The notes under the pieces were generated by a model. It made no database searches, was not told where the DNA came from, and saw only the letters and a list, made by a program, of their open reading frames with translations. A stretch of 64,000 bases of DNA, taken from UKL13-2 sp036394575 (lineage in GTDB: Bacteria; Pseudomonadota; Gammaproteobacteria; Burkholderiales; Usitatibacteraceae). Position 1 is the first letter of the stretch, and each line of letters starts with the position of its first letter. Positions 43,664-52,178 of this stretch are shown in pieces. Location: NCBI GenBank assembly GCA_036394575.1, contig DASWEY010000020.1:143742-207741 (forward strand), in the 5' to 3' direction. The position numbers and the translations under genes were made by a program.

Positions 43664-44686
43664 ATGAATCTGAAACTTCTTTTCTCTTCCTTGTGCGCCA
43701 GAGTGGGCATGGCGCTGATCTGCGCGTCGGCGGTATGGGCGGCGCATGCGCAGCTCAATGCGGCGGTGCTGCCCGCAGCGGGACCGCTGTCGGCCAAGAC
43801 CATGTCGCTGCTGATGCTGACCGACGCGGCCCGCATCGGCAACCGCGTGGTCGCGGTGGGCGATCGCGGCTACATCGTCTGGTCCGACAGCAATGGCGAA
43901 ACCTGGGAACGGGCGCAGTCGCCGGCCAATCTGCCGATGCTGAATGCCGTGTTCTTCAGCAATGCCAGCAGCGGTTGGGCGGTGGGCCATGATGCGGTCA
44001 TCCTGCATTCGGTGGATGAAGGCAAGACCTGGACACAGGTTTTTTCCGCGCCATCCGAACAGAAGCCGCTGATGGATATCCTGTTCATCGACGGCGGCCG
44101 CGGGTTCGCGGTCGGCGCCTATGGAGCGTTCTATGAAACCGCCGACGGCGGCAAGACCTGGAACCCGCGCAAGATCCAGGACGAGGACAAGCATCTCAAC
44201 AGCATCATCAAGCTGGCCGAGAACCGCCTGCTGATCGTCGGCGAAGCCGGCACCATTCTGAAATCGGAAGACGCCGGGAAAACCTGGAATAAAGTCGTAT
44301 CGCCATATAAAGGCTCGTTCTTCGGCGCCATCCAGGCGCAGGACGGCGCGGTGCTGATCTTCGGCCTGCGCGGGCGCATTTTCCGCAGCCGCGACATCGA
44401 CCTCAAGAGCTGGACGCAGATCGACAACAACTCGACGGCCTCGATCATGGGCGCGACGCGCCTGCCGGACGGCGCCCTCGTTCTCGCCGGACTCGCCGGC
44501 ACGGTGCTGGTGTCACGCGACAATGGCCAGTCGTTCGTGCCGCTGCCGACCAAGTCCACCAAGGCGATTTCAGCGCCCCTGCTGGGTGCGCCCAATGCCC
44601 TGCTGTTGCTGGGCGAAACCGGCGCGCGCGATGTGCTGCTGCCCTCGGCAGCGGCAAATATCCCTGCGACACCCGCCAAAAAATAA
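43664..44686 (+). CDS. Ycf48-like beta-propeller protein, exported
   Basis: A 340-residue precursor with a signal peptide (cleavage near AHAQ) and a seven-bladed propeller of the photosynthesis-system-II assembly factor Ycf48/BNR type. Repeats have the form GxxGxIxxSxDxGxTW: GDRGYIVWSDSNGETWERA, GHDAVILHSVDEGKTWTQV, GAYGAFYETADGGKTWNPR, GEAGTILKSEDAGKTWNKV. The organism shows no photosynthesis genes here; in this cluster such proteins accompany RND transporters and may act as assembly or adaptor factors. The start is ATG 43664 (signal peptide begins there). Confidence 0.85.
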   Translation: MNLKLLFSSLCARVGMALICASAVWAAHAQLNAAVLPAAGPLSAKTMSLLMLTDAARIGNRVVAVGDRGYIVWSDSNGETWERAQSPANLPMLNAVFFSNASSGWAVGHDAVILHSVDEGKTWTQVFSAPSEQKPLMDILFIDGGRGFAVGAYGAFYETADGGKTWNPRKIQDEDKHLNSIIKLAENRLLIVGEAGTILKSEDAGKTWNKVVSPYKGSFFGAIQAQDGAVLIFGLRGRIFRSRDIDLKSWTQIDNNSTASIMGATRLPDGALVLAGLAGTVLVSRDNGQSFVPLPTKSTKAISAPLLGAPNALLLLGETGARDVLLPSAAANIPATPAKK

Positions 44687-44730
44687 GCTGAAACCACTCC
44701 TTCCGGCCGACGCCACCCGAGCAAGCGCAC

Positions 44731-47064
44731 ATGAATATGCAAAAACTTATCGAGAATTTTTCCGCCCTGATCTTCGGCCGCCGAAAGATGTGGCTGATCG
44801 TCTTCGCGCTGATGACGGCGGTGTTCGCCTTCTTCGCCAGCCAGTTGCGCGTCGATGCCGGCTTCAACAAGATGGTGCCGCTGAAGCACCCGTACATGAA
44901 GGTCTACAAGGAATACGAAACCGTATTCGGCGGCGCCAACCGCGTGGCGATCGCCCTGGTGCAGAAGGACGGCGATATCTACAACAAGGTTTTCATGGGG
45001 AAACTGAAGGCCCTCTCGGACGAGGTCTTCAATCTCGACGGCATCGACAAGCCCAGCGTGAAATCATTGTTCACCCCGAATACGCGCTTCATCGAAGTGG
45101 TCGAAGAAGGTTTCTCCGGCGGCAATGTGGTGCCGGCAACGTTCCAGGGTAGCGATGCCGACCTGGCGGTGGTGCGCGGCAATGTGCAGAAATCGAACGA
45201 AATCGGCCGCACCGTGGCCACCGATTTTTCCGGCGCGCTGGTGGCGGCGGGCCTGCTGGAAATCGACCCCAGCACCGGCAAGAAACTTGACTATTTCAAA
45301 GTGGCGAAGCAGCTTGAGGCCTTGCGCGCCAAGTATGAGGGCCCCAACCATACCTTGCACATCATCGGTTTCGCCAAGGCCACCGGCGACATCGCCGACG
45401 GCGCCCGCGGCGTGATCATGTTTTTCGGCGTGGCGTTCGCGATTACCGCGGTGCTGATGCTGTGGTTCGTGAAAGACCTCAAGCTGACCGCCGTTGCCTT
45501 GCTGGTGGCGATGATGCCGGTACTGTGGCTGCTCGGCACCCTGCCGATCATCGGCTTCGGCATCGACCCGCTGTCGATCCTGGTGCCCTTCCTCATATTC
45601 TCGATCGGCGTGTCGCATGCAGTGCAAATGACCAAGACCTGGGAGCGCGAGATCATCGCCGGGGCCGACAGCTTGACCGCGGCGCGTAACTCCTTCGCCA
45701 AACTGTTCATTCCCGGCACCCTGGCATTGCTCACCAATGTGCTCGGCTTTGCCGTGATCATGCTGATCCCCATCGACATCGTGCGCGAACTGGGCATCAC
45801 CGCCTCGCTGGGCGTGGCGTGGATGATCGTCACCAACAAGATGCTGCTGCCTATCCTGCTCTCGTACCTGAAAATGTCGCCGGGGGCCGTCACCAAGGAG
45901 GCGTATCAGGAGAGCCGCGTCGATCGCCTGTGGCGCGCGGCCTCGCAGTTTGCCGAGCGCAAGCTGGCGCTGCGCATCGTCGTCGTCAGCGGCGTGGTGC
46001 TGGTGGCGGGCCTGTTCCAGGCCCATCACCTCAAGGTCGGCGACTACGGTTCGGGCGTGCCCGAGCTGCGGCCGGAATCACGCTACAACACCGATAACGC
46101 CATGATCGTGAAAAAATTCGCGATCGGCGTCAACACCCTCGGCGTGGTCGCGCAGACCACCAATGTGCCGGGCGCCTGCACCAATTACGAGATCATGAGC
46201 ATCATCGAAAAATTCGACTGGTACATGCAGAACGTCGAGGGTACGCAGTCGGTGGTTTCGCTGGCGGGCATGGCCAAGATGATCAATGCCGGCTTCAACG
46301 AAGCCAATCTGCGTTGGCGGCAGCTGCCGCGCGATGCGCAGGTAATGGCGCAAAGCGTGACCCCGGTGGATACCGGTACCGGCTTGCTCAACCCGGATTG
46401 CTCGGCCATGCAGGTATTGGTCAATACCACGGACCAGCAAGGCGACACCATCAAGCGACTCGTAGCCGAAGTGAAAAATTTTGCCGGCGCCTACAACGGC
46501 CCCAATCTGGAGTTCAAGCTGGCCACCGGCAATATCGGCGTGACGGCGGCCACCAATGAAGCCGTCGACAAGGCGCGCTTCGAAATGCACGGCGCCATCT
46601 TTGGCGCGTTGCTGCTGATGTGCATGGCCACCTTCCGCAGCCTGCGCGCCACACTCTGCATTCTCATTCCCCTGGCGATCGTATCGATCCTGTGCGAGGC
46701 GCTGATGCCCCTGCTGGGTATCGGCCTGAAAGTGTCGACCCTGCCGGTCATTGCGCTCGGCGTTGGCGTCGGTGTCGACTACGGCATTTATCTTTACGAC
46801 CGCATCGAGGGCCACCTTGAAGAAGGGCTGGGTCTCGCACCGGCGTTTTTTGAAGCGCTGCGCGAGCGCGGCACGGCGATGATTTTCACCGCGGTGACCA
46901 TGACGCTCGGGGTGGCCACCTGGGCGATGTCGGCGCTCAAGTTCCAGGCGGACATGGGCATCCTGCTGGCATTCATGTTTTTCCTGAACATGGTCGGCAC
47001 CGTGTTCCTGCTGCCGGCGCTGGGTGCATTCCTGCTCAAGCCGCACATCAAGCCGGCAGCGTAA
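44731..47064 (+). CDS. RND/MMPL-family transporter (hydrophobe/amphiphile type)
   Basis: Inner-membrane transporter of 777 residues with the MMPL layout: one helix near 20-38, a periplasmic loop, a five- to six-helix block (about 225-390) containing GFGIDPLSILVPFLIFSIGVSHAVQM, a second loop with Cys (about 482 and 555), and the second block (about 615-770) with LPVIALGVGVGVDYGIYLYDRI. These GxxxD segments carry the proton-relay Asp of RND proteins. No AcrA-type adaptor or TolC is present, so the DUF1302/DUF1329/Ycf48 proteins probably serve as partners. Export versus import of lipid-like substrates is undecided. It overlaps the DUF423 gene by one base. Confidence 0.88.
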   Translation: MNMQKLIENFSALIFGRRKMWLIVFALMTAVFAFFASQLRVDAGFNKMVPLKHPYMKVYKEYETVFGGANRVAIALVQKDGDIYNKVFMGKLKALSDEVFNLDGIDKPSVKSLFTPNTRFIEVVEEGFSGGNVVPATFQGSDADLAVVRGNVQKSNEIGRTVATDFSGALVAAGLLEIDPSTGKKLDYFKVAKQLEALRAKYEGPNHTLHIIGFAKATGDIADGARGVIMFFGVAFAITAVLMLWFVKDLKLTAVALLVAMMPVLWLLGTLPIIGFGIDPLSILVPFLIFSIGVSHAVQMTKTWEREIIAGADSLTAARNSFAKLFIPGTLALLTNVLGFAVIMLIPIDIVRELGITASLGVAWMIVTNKMLLPILLSYLKMSPGAVTKEAYQESRVDRLWRAASQFAERKLALRIVVVSGVVLVAGLFQAHHLKVGDYGSGVPELRPESRYNTDNAMIVKKFAIGVNTLGVVAQTTNVPGACTNYEIMSIIEKFDWYMQNVEGTQSVVSLAGMAKMINAGFNEANLRWRQLPRDAQVMAQSVTPVDTGTGLLNPDCSAMQVLVNTTDQQGDTIKRLVAEVKNFAGAYNGPNLEFKLATGNIGVTAATNEAVDKARFEMHGAIFGALLLMCMATFRSLRATLCILIPLAIVSILCEALMPLLGIGLKVSTLPVIALGVGVGVDYGIYLYDRIEGHLEEGLGLAPAFFEALRERGTAMIFTAVTMTLGVATWAMSALKFQADMGILLAFMFFLNMVGTVFLLPALGAFLLKPHIKPAA

Positions 47065-47459
47065 TGCCCCAGGGCGCACAGCGTCTGTTGCGCGTCGGCG
47101 CGGCACTGGCCTTGCTGGGCGTGCTGCTCGGCGCATTCGGCGCGCATGCGCTGAAAAATTCTTTGGGCGCCGAGATGCTGGCGATCTACCAGACCGGTGT
47201 TCAGTATCAGCTGGTTCACGCCTTGGGCATTGTCCTGGTCGCGATTCTCGCCGGCGCGCAACCGGCATGGAAACATTTGATGCTGGCGGGCTGGCTGATG
47301 GCGGCAGGAGTGCTGTTGTTCAGCGGCAGCCTCTATTTGCTGGCGATCACCGGCGTGCGTATCCTGGGTGCCATCACCCCGCTGGGCGGCATCTGCTTTA
47401 TTGCCGCCTGGTCCCTGCTGATCTTAGCGCCGTCGCGTCGCGAGGACAGCAAAGGCTGA
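47064..47459 (+). CDS. DUF423 membrane protein (YgdD-like)
   Basis: Small integral membrane protein of unknown function, 131 residues, with four helices. The family signature GAFGAHALKNSL near residues 24-35 and YQLVHALGIVLVA near 48-60 is clear, as is the last block GVRILGAITPLGGICFIAAW. The start codon overlaps the RND stop (TAATG), so it is translationally coupled to the transporter. Repeat copy C follows 7 bp later. Confidence 0.88.
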   Translation: MPQGAQRLLRVGAALALLGVLLGAFGAHALKNSLGAEMLAIYQTGVQYQLVHALGIVLVAILAGAQPAWKHLMLAGWLMAAGVLLFSGSLYLLAITGVRILGAITPLGGICFIAAWSLLILAPSRREDSKG

Positions 47460-47466
47460 AAATGCG

Positions 47467-47532
47467 TAGAACGCCATTTGGTGCGGCATTTCAGCCTTTT
47501 TTGCTCCGAACGCCGCGCCAGTGCTTGAGTTT
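47467..47532 (-). repeat. Dispersed palindromic repeat, copy C
   Basis: Read on the minus strand it begins AAACTCAAGCACTGGCGCGG and ends CGCACCAAATGGCGTTCTAC, aligning with copies A, B and D. It begins 7 bp after the DUF423 stop and faces the convergent MOSC gene. The right outer arm (AATGGCGTTCT) is shared with copy D but differs from A and B. Confidence 0.75.
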
Positions 47533-47580
47533 GTCTTTTTGAATTGACCCACTTCTGGTTGCGCCGCAGTCTGGCGAGGG

Positions 47581-48393
47581 CTATCCGACCCGCGTAATGC
47601 CATCGCCCACACGGATATTGCCCAGGATCACCGGCAACAAATTCATGCCGAAGCGCACGCCGCCCGGCGAATCGCGGAACGCCGCCAGCGTGCGCAGGGG
47701 CTCGGCGCCGCGCACCTCGCCGGAGGCCTGGTCAGTGGTGGTGATCTGGCAGCGGGTGCAGAGTTTGGCCGCACGGAACATGGCCTCGCCGACGCGGAAC
47801 TCTCGCCATGCATCCTCGGCAAATGCGGCATCGCCCCGCACCACCAGATTAGGACGGAAGCGATCCATCGTAATCGCCTCGCCGCCGTTGCGAATAATGC
47901 GTGCATTCAAATCGGCCAGCGATTCTTCGGCGGCAATCAGCAGGGGATAGCCATCCGCGAAGCTGACGATTTCGCCGTTTTTGGCGTGGTCGGTGGAGAC
48001 GGGCCGCTGCGCCGAATCCGGCATATAGACCAGCCTCGCGTCCACGCCCAGATGATTCGACAGCCATTCATCGGCCTCGGCGGAAACAATATGCGCCTGC
48101 ACCTGGCTCTCCCAGACGCGCACGCGGCGCGTCGGCATCGGCCGCGGCTCCAGCGGCAGGGAAACCGAATCGCCGAACGCCGATGTCAGCACCAGGGTGT
48201 CGCCGTCGATCGCCGTGGCGATGGTTGCCATTTGCGGCACTTCACGCTGGGTGATGAATTCCTGATCGGCATCGACCAGCATGAAGCGCCGGTCGTGGCG
48301 CAGTCCGCGCGTCGTGACCTGCGCCGCCGGCAGGGAGAACCCGCGCAGCGACTTCACTGGGTAAATGTGGATGCCGCTCAGCGTGATTGTCAT
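47581..48393 (-). CDS. MOSC domain protein (YcbX-like)
   Basis: Probable molybdenum-cofactor-dependent enzyme of the sulfurase C-terminal family; YcbX in E. coli helps detoxify N-hydroxylated bases. The 270-residue product has the MOSC N-terminal beta-barrel (GIHIYPVKSLRGFSL, RGLRHDRRFMLVD) and the MOSC domain with FRPNLVVRG and the cofactor-ligating Cys in KLCTRCQITT (about 215). The C-terminal ferredoxin domain of E. coli YcbX is absent. The start is ATG 48393; 30 further in-frame residues upstream lack homology. It converges on DUF423 and diverges from the SPFH gene. Confidence 0.85.
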   Translation of the reverse strand: MTITLSGIHIYPVKSLRGFSLPAAQVTTRGLRHDRRFMLVDADQEFITQREVPQMATIATAIDGDTLVLTSAFGDSVSLPLEPRPMPTRRVRVWESQVQAHIVSAEADEWLSNHLGVDARLVYMPDSAQRPVSTDHAKNGEIVSFADGYPLLIAAEESLADLNARIIRNGGEAITMDRFRPNLVVRGDAAFAEDAWREFRVGEAMFRAAKLCTRCQITTTDQASGEVRGAEPLRTLAAFRDSPGGVRFGMNLLPVILGNIRVGDGITRVG

Positions 48394-48533
48394 AAAAGCC
48401 TGTCGGGAAGACGTGATAATGTATGGCAGCGCAACAGGCATTGTAGCCCCGGACCGATGATCGGCCAGGCCTGGACTGCGCATCTCGATGTTTCATTAAC
48501 GGGTAGTTAAGACTCTTCAGGAGCACTACAACC

Positions 48534-49664
48534 ATGGTCGATCTCTGGAAAAAACTCACCGGTGAATTGATTGATATCGTCGAATGGCTCGACGATTCCA
48601 CCAACACCCTGGTATACCGCTTCGAGCGGATGAACAATGAAATCAAGTACGGCGCCAAGCTCACGGTGCGCGAGGGGCAGATGGCGGTGTTCATCAACGA
48701 GGGCCAGCTGGCGGATGTGTACAAGCCGGGCATGTACACGCTGACCACGCAGAACATGCCGATCCTCGCCACGCTCAAGGGCTGGAAATACGGCTTCGAA
48801 TCGCCGTTCAAGGCTGAGGTGTACTTCGTCAACACCAGGAAATTCACCGATTTGAAATGGGGCACGCCGGGCCCATCGACGATGCGCGACAAGGAATTCG
48901 GCATTGTGCGGGTGACGTCATTCGGCATCTACGCCATCCGCATCAAGGACCCGGGCATTTTCATTCGCGACATTTCCGGCACCGAAGGACGCTTCACCAC
49001 CGACGAGATCCAGGAAAACCTGCGCGGCAAAATCGGCCTGCGCATCAAGGAGGTGATGCCCGAGCTGGGGCTCGGCATCATCGATCTCGAACCCAAGGTC
49101 GGCCAACTGGGTCAGATGCTGCGCGAGCGGATCGCGCCGGATTTCGAGGCCATGGGTCTCGAGCTGGTCGAAGTACAGGTGCAGGATATCGGCCTGCCGG
49201 AAGAAGTGGAAAAGGCCATCGACAAGCGCGGCGCCATTGCCGCCATCGGCAATTTACAGGCCTATACGCAATACGAAACCGCCAGCGCCATTCGCGATGC
49301 GGCCACCACGCCGAACAGTGCGGCGGGTGCGGGCATGGGGCTCGGCGCCGGCTTTGCAATGGGCGCCAATATGGTCGGGCAGATGTCGGGTGCGATGGGC
49401 GGGAATTCCGCTGGAAACAACGGCGGCTCGGCGTCGCCGCCCATCCCTGGTGCGGGCGCAGTCGCTTTCCATATCGCGGTCAACGGCCTGCAAACCGGGC
49501 CCTTCGATATGAACACCCTGCAGGCCCAGGTCGCGAGCGGCGCATTGAAGCGCGACTCCCTGGTGTGGAAAATCGGCATGGCGCAGTGGGGCAAGGCGGC
49601 CGAGATGCCCGAGCTTGCCGGCCTGTTCGCCAATACACCGCCGCCTCTGCCGCCCTCGGCCTGA
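48534..49664 (+). CDS. SPFH-domain protein with C-terminal GYF_2 domain (YdjI-like)
   Basis: Cytoplasmic, membrane-associated scaffold related to Bacillus YdjI, where it works in membrane-stress response. The 376-residue protein has an SPFH/Band-7-like domain (about 20-230: KLTVREGQMAVFINEGQLADVYKPGMYTL, TSFGIYAIRIKDPGIFIRDISG, IAPDFEAMGLELVEVQVQDIGLP), a Gly/Ala/Met-rich hinge (about 265-305) and a GYF_2 domain (FHIAVNGLQTGPFDMNTLQAQV..SLVWKIGMAQWGKA) for peptide binding. Its likely partner, a zinc-ribbon membrane protein, is 640 bp downstream past a dead acetyltransferase gene. Confidence 0.85.
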   Translation: MVDLWKKLTGELIDIVEWLDDSTNTLVYRFERMNNEIKYGAKLTVREGQMAVFINEGQLADVYKPGMYTLTTQNMPILATLKGWKYGFESPFKAEVYFVNTRKFTDLKWGTPGPSTMRDKEFGIVRVTSFGIYAIRIKDPGIFIRDISGTEGRFTTDEIQENLRGKIGLRIKEVMPELGLGIIDLEPKVGQLGQMLRERIAPDFEAMGLELVEVQVQDIGLPEEVEKAIDKRGAIAAIGNLQAYTQYETASAIRDAATTPNSAAGAGMGLGAGFAMGANMVGQMSGAMGGNSAGNNGGSASPPIPGAGAVAFHIAVNGLQTGPFDMNTLQAQVASGALKRDSLVWKIGMAQWGKAAEMPELAGLFANTPPPLPPSA

Positions 49665-49689
49665 TTCGCCGCTCATCTCCGCTAACCCG

Positions 49690-49717
49690 CCCACTCTCGC
49701 GTCCGCGCGAGAGCGGG
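49690..49717. repeat. Hairpin between the SPFH gene and the acetyltransferase pseudogene
   Basis: cccactctcgcg and cgcgagagcggg form a 12-position stem with one mismatch around tccg, 26 bp past the SPFH stop. No T-run follows, so it is a weak terminator or RNA-stability element. Confidence 0.5.
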
Positions 49718-49736
49718 ACTACCTTAATTCGACACT

Positions 49737-50244
49737 ATGAAGATCACCGTTCGCGCGATCGAACCCCGTCCGATTACGAAGCCATTCGCGACATCATGTC
49801 GCAACCGCGCGCGCAGGCGGGCACCCTGCAAGTGCCGTACCCCTCGCTGGAGATGTGGAAAAAACGGCTGGCGGATCCGCCGCCGGGCGATCATATGCTG
49901 ATCGCGGAAGCCGACAGCCAGGTGATCGGCCACCTGGGCTTGCATGCCATCCCCAAGAGCCGTCGCCGGACGCATGCCGCGATGGTCGGCGTTACCGTGC
50001 ACGATGCCTGGCATGGCAAGGGCATCGGCGCAGCGCTCTTGAAGGCTGGGCTCGCTGTGGCCAACAACGGGCCGACAACTGGCTGCAGCTCACGCGTCTG
50101 GAGCTGGAGGTGTATGTCGATAATGTCGCCGCGATCGCGCTCTACAAGAAATTCGGCTTCGAAATCGAAGGCACCTTGCGTATGTATGCCTTTCGCAATG
50201 GCGAGTATGTCGATGCGCACTCGATGGCGAGGCTGAAACAATAA
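49737..50244 (+). pseudogene. GNAT N-acetyltransferase, broken by two frameshifts
   Basis: Reading with two corrections gives one continuous acetyltransferase: MKITVRAIEP, then SDYEAIRDIMSQPRAQAGTLQ ... GVTVHDAWHGKGIGAALLKAGLAVA, then DNWLQLTRLELEVYVDN..AIALYKKFGFEIEGTLRMYAFRNGEY. The first break is in the CCCC run at 49764-49767 (one C fewer than needed). The second is an 11-bp imperfect duplication, gccaacaacgg before gccgacaactgg, at 50060-50082. The acetyl-CoA loop (WHGKGIGAAL) is intact. Two independent lesions argue for real decay rather than a single sequencing error. It resembles the YhhY/PhnO-type GNATs. Confidence 0.75.
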
Positions 50245-50303
50245 AGACGATGTCGTCCCTTCTTTTTTCCTTGCGCAATCAAGCATCCTCGCCCCAATAA
50301 AAA

Positions 50304-51467
50304 ATGGAAAACCCGAACCCCTCCCAAACCACGCTGGACGAAATGGTCAGCAAGGTGCGCGCATTCCCTTGCACCTCCTGCGGCGCCAAACTCTCCTTCG
50401 AGCCCGGCAGCAAGACCCTCAAATGCCCCTACTGCGGCACCAGCAACGAGATTCCCGAATCTGATGAAGGCGTTGAGGAACTCAATCTCGATGCCTGGCT
50501 GGCCAAGCTGGAAGCCGAGCACGAGACGCATGAGCAGGAACACCTCAAGTGCAGCAACTGCGGCGGCGAGCAGACCCTGCCGGCGAATCTGTTCGCCACC
50601 GCCTGCACCTTTTGCGGCTCGCCGATCACCTCGAAAAGCTATGCGCAGCGCCTGATCAAACCCAGGTCCCTGGTGCCGTTCAAGATCACCCGCCAGCAGG
50701 CGCAGAACAAATGGCGCGACTGGATCAAGGGACTGTGGCTGGCCCCGTCAGCGCTGAAGAAATACGCGCAGGGCGATGCCGGCATCAAGGGCATCTATGT
50801 GCCGTACTGGACCTATGACGCCAACACCTGGACGGCGTACCGCGGCCAGCGCGGCGAGGATTACCAGGAAAGCTACCAGACCACCAACTCGAATGGCGAA
50901 CGCATCACGCAAACGCGCACCCAGACGCGCTGGTTCCCGGTGTCGGGCACGGTGTCGTTTTTTCATGACGATGTGCTGGTCGCCGCCAGCAAAACTGCCT
51001 GGGGTGCCGCCACGCCGCGCGGCAGCAATATTCCCATGCTGAATGCATTCGGCGCCGGCAATTTACGCCTCTGGAACACCGGCGAACTGGTGCCTTATCA
51101 GGACGAATACATCGTCGGCTTCCAGGCCGAGGCCTACCAAGTCAGTCTCAAGGAAGGCTTCGTCGAAGCCAAACAGCTGATCGACAGCAAGGTGCAGTCA
51201 CTGGTTCGTGCCGATATCGGCGGCGACCACCAACGTATCGACAGCCTCAACACCCAATACAGCCATCTCACCTTCAAGCACATCCTGCTGCCGATGTGGG
51301 TGTCCGCCTATCTGTTCGGCGGCAAGACTTACCGCTTCGTGGTCAATGGCCAGAGCGGCGAAGTGCAGGGGGAATCGCCGAAGTCGGGGTGGAAGATTTT
51401 CTTCCTGGTGATGGGAATCCTTGTCTTGCTGTTCTTGTTCCTGATGATTGCGGGCGAGCATCGCTGA
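50304..51467 (+). CDS. Zinc-ribbon membrane protein (YdjG-like)
   Basis: A 387-residue protein with two N-terminal zinc ribbons (CTSC..CPYC near 25-44 and CSNC..CTFC near 83-105), a central soluble region with KGIYVPYWTYDANTWTAYRGQRGEDY and repeated GFQAEAYQV, and one C-terminal membrane helix (WKIFFLVMGILVLLFLFLMIAG). Such proteins are often mislabelled as helicase-like because of the ribbon. Homologues sit with SPFH proteins (Bacillus ydjF-I), matching the gene at 48.5 kb. No nucleic-acid enzyme motif is present. The likely job is a membrane anchor for the SPFH scaffold, by inference. Confidence 0.8.
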   Translation: MENPNPSQTTLDEMVSKVRAFPCTSCGAKLSFEPGSKTLKCPYCGTSNEIPESDEGVEELNLDAWLAKLEAEHETHEQEHLKCSNCGGEQTLPANLFATACTFCGSPITSKSYAQRLIKPRSLVPFKITRQQAQNKWRDWIKGLWLAPSALKKYAQGDAGIKGIYVPYWTYDANTWTAYRGQRGEDYQESYQTTNSNGERITQTRTQTRWFPVSGTVSFFHDDVLVAASKTAWGAATPRGSNIPMLNAFGAGNLRLWNTGELVPYQDEYIVGFQAEAYQVSLKEGFVEAKQLIDSKVQSLVRADIGGDHQRIDSLNTQYSHLTFKHILLPMWVSAYLFGGKTYRFVVNGQSGEVQGESPKSGWKIFFLVMGILVLLFLFLMIAGEHR

Positions 51468-51485
51468 TGATTGGATAGGCAGGCC

Positions 51486-52178
51486 ATGAAGCTCTTGCTG
51501 CTGCCGGGGTTGGATGGTACCGGCGTGCTATTCGCCGATCTGCTTGCCAGTCTTCCTGCCGATCTCAGGGCATCGCCGGTTTCCTATCCAGCGTCCCTGA
51601 ATAATTTCGATGGTTACGTTCAGTACGCAAGGGATGCCATCCGGGATGCCGATGAAAATACCATCCTGGCTGCTGAATCGTTTTCCGGCCCGATCGCGAT
51701 TGAAATCCTGCGCAAGCCCCCCGCCAACTTGAGGGCGGTTGTGCTGGTGGTGACTTTTGCGCAGACGCCATCGCCGATGCTGCTGGCATTCGCAAAGCGA
51801 TTGCCCGCCATATTGATGCGTGCGTTCAGCGGTTTGGTGCTGGATTGCCTCTGCCTCAATGGCGGCGCCAGGAAAAAGACTGCATGGCGTATCAGGGAAG
51901 TTGTGCAGCTTGTGCCGCCAGCGCTGATCAAGGCGCGCCTGAATATTCTGCTATCGCTCCCTGCCGATTTGCCGGCTGTATTGGAAAGAAGTGAATTGCC
52001 GGTGCTGTTCATCAGACCAGGCCATGATCGCTTGGTGTCGAAAAAGTACTTCGAGCAAATCGAGCGAATACTTCCGGCTGCGTCAGTCGTAACAGTTGCG
52101 GGGCCGCATTTTCTGCCCCAATGTTGCCCTCAGGAATGCGCTGACGTCATGCTTGAATTTATCAGGTGCCCCGTTTGA
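51486..52178 (+). CDS. Alpha/beta hydrolase
   Basis: A 230-residue hydrolase of the alpha/beta fold. It begins MKLLLLPGLDGTGVLFADLL (oxyanion region), has a nucleophile elbow AESFSGPIA (Ser about 69; the usual first Gly is Ala), the acid Asp in FIRPGHDRLVSKK (about 180) and a C-terminal His in VAGPHFLPQ (about 208). It is shorter than esterases and closest in size to BioH-like or thioesterase-like hydrolases. Neighbours give no clear hint; the convergent LysE gene overlaps its last 17 bp. Substrate unknown. Confidence 0.75.
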   Translation: MKLLLLPGLDGTGVLFADLLASLPADLRASPVSYPASLNNFDGYVQYARDAIRDADENTILAAESFSGPIAIEILRKPPANLRAVVLVVTFAQTPSPMLLAFAKRLPAILMRAFSGLVLDCLCLNGGARKKTAWRIREVVQLVPPALIKARLNILLSLPADLPAVLERSELPVLFIRPGHDRLVSKKYFEQIERILPAASVVTVAGPHFLPQCCPQECADVMLEFIRCPV

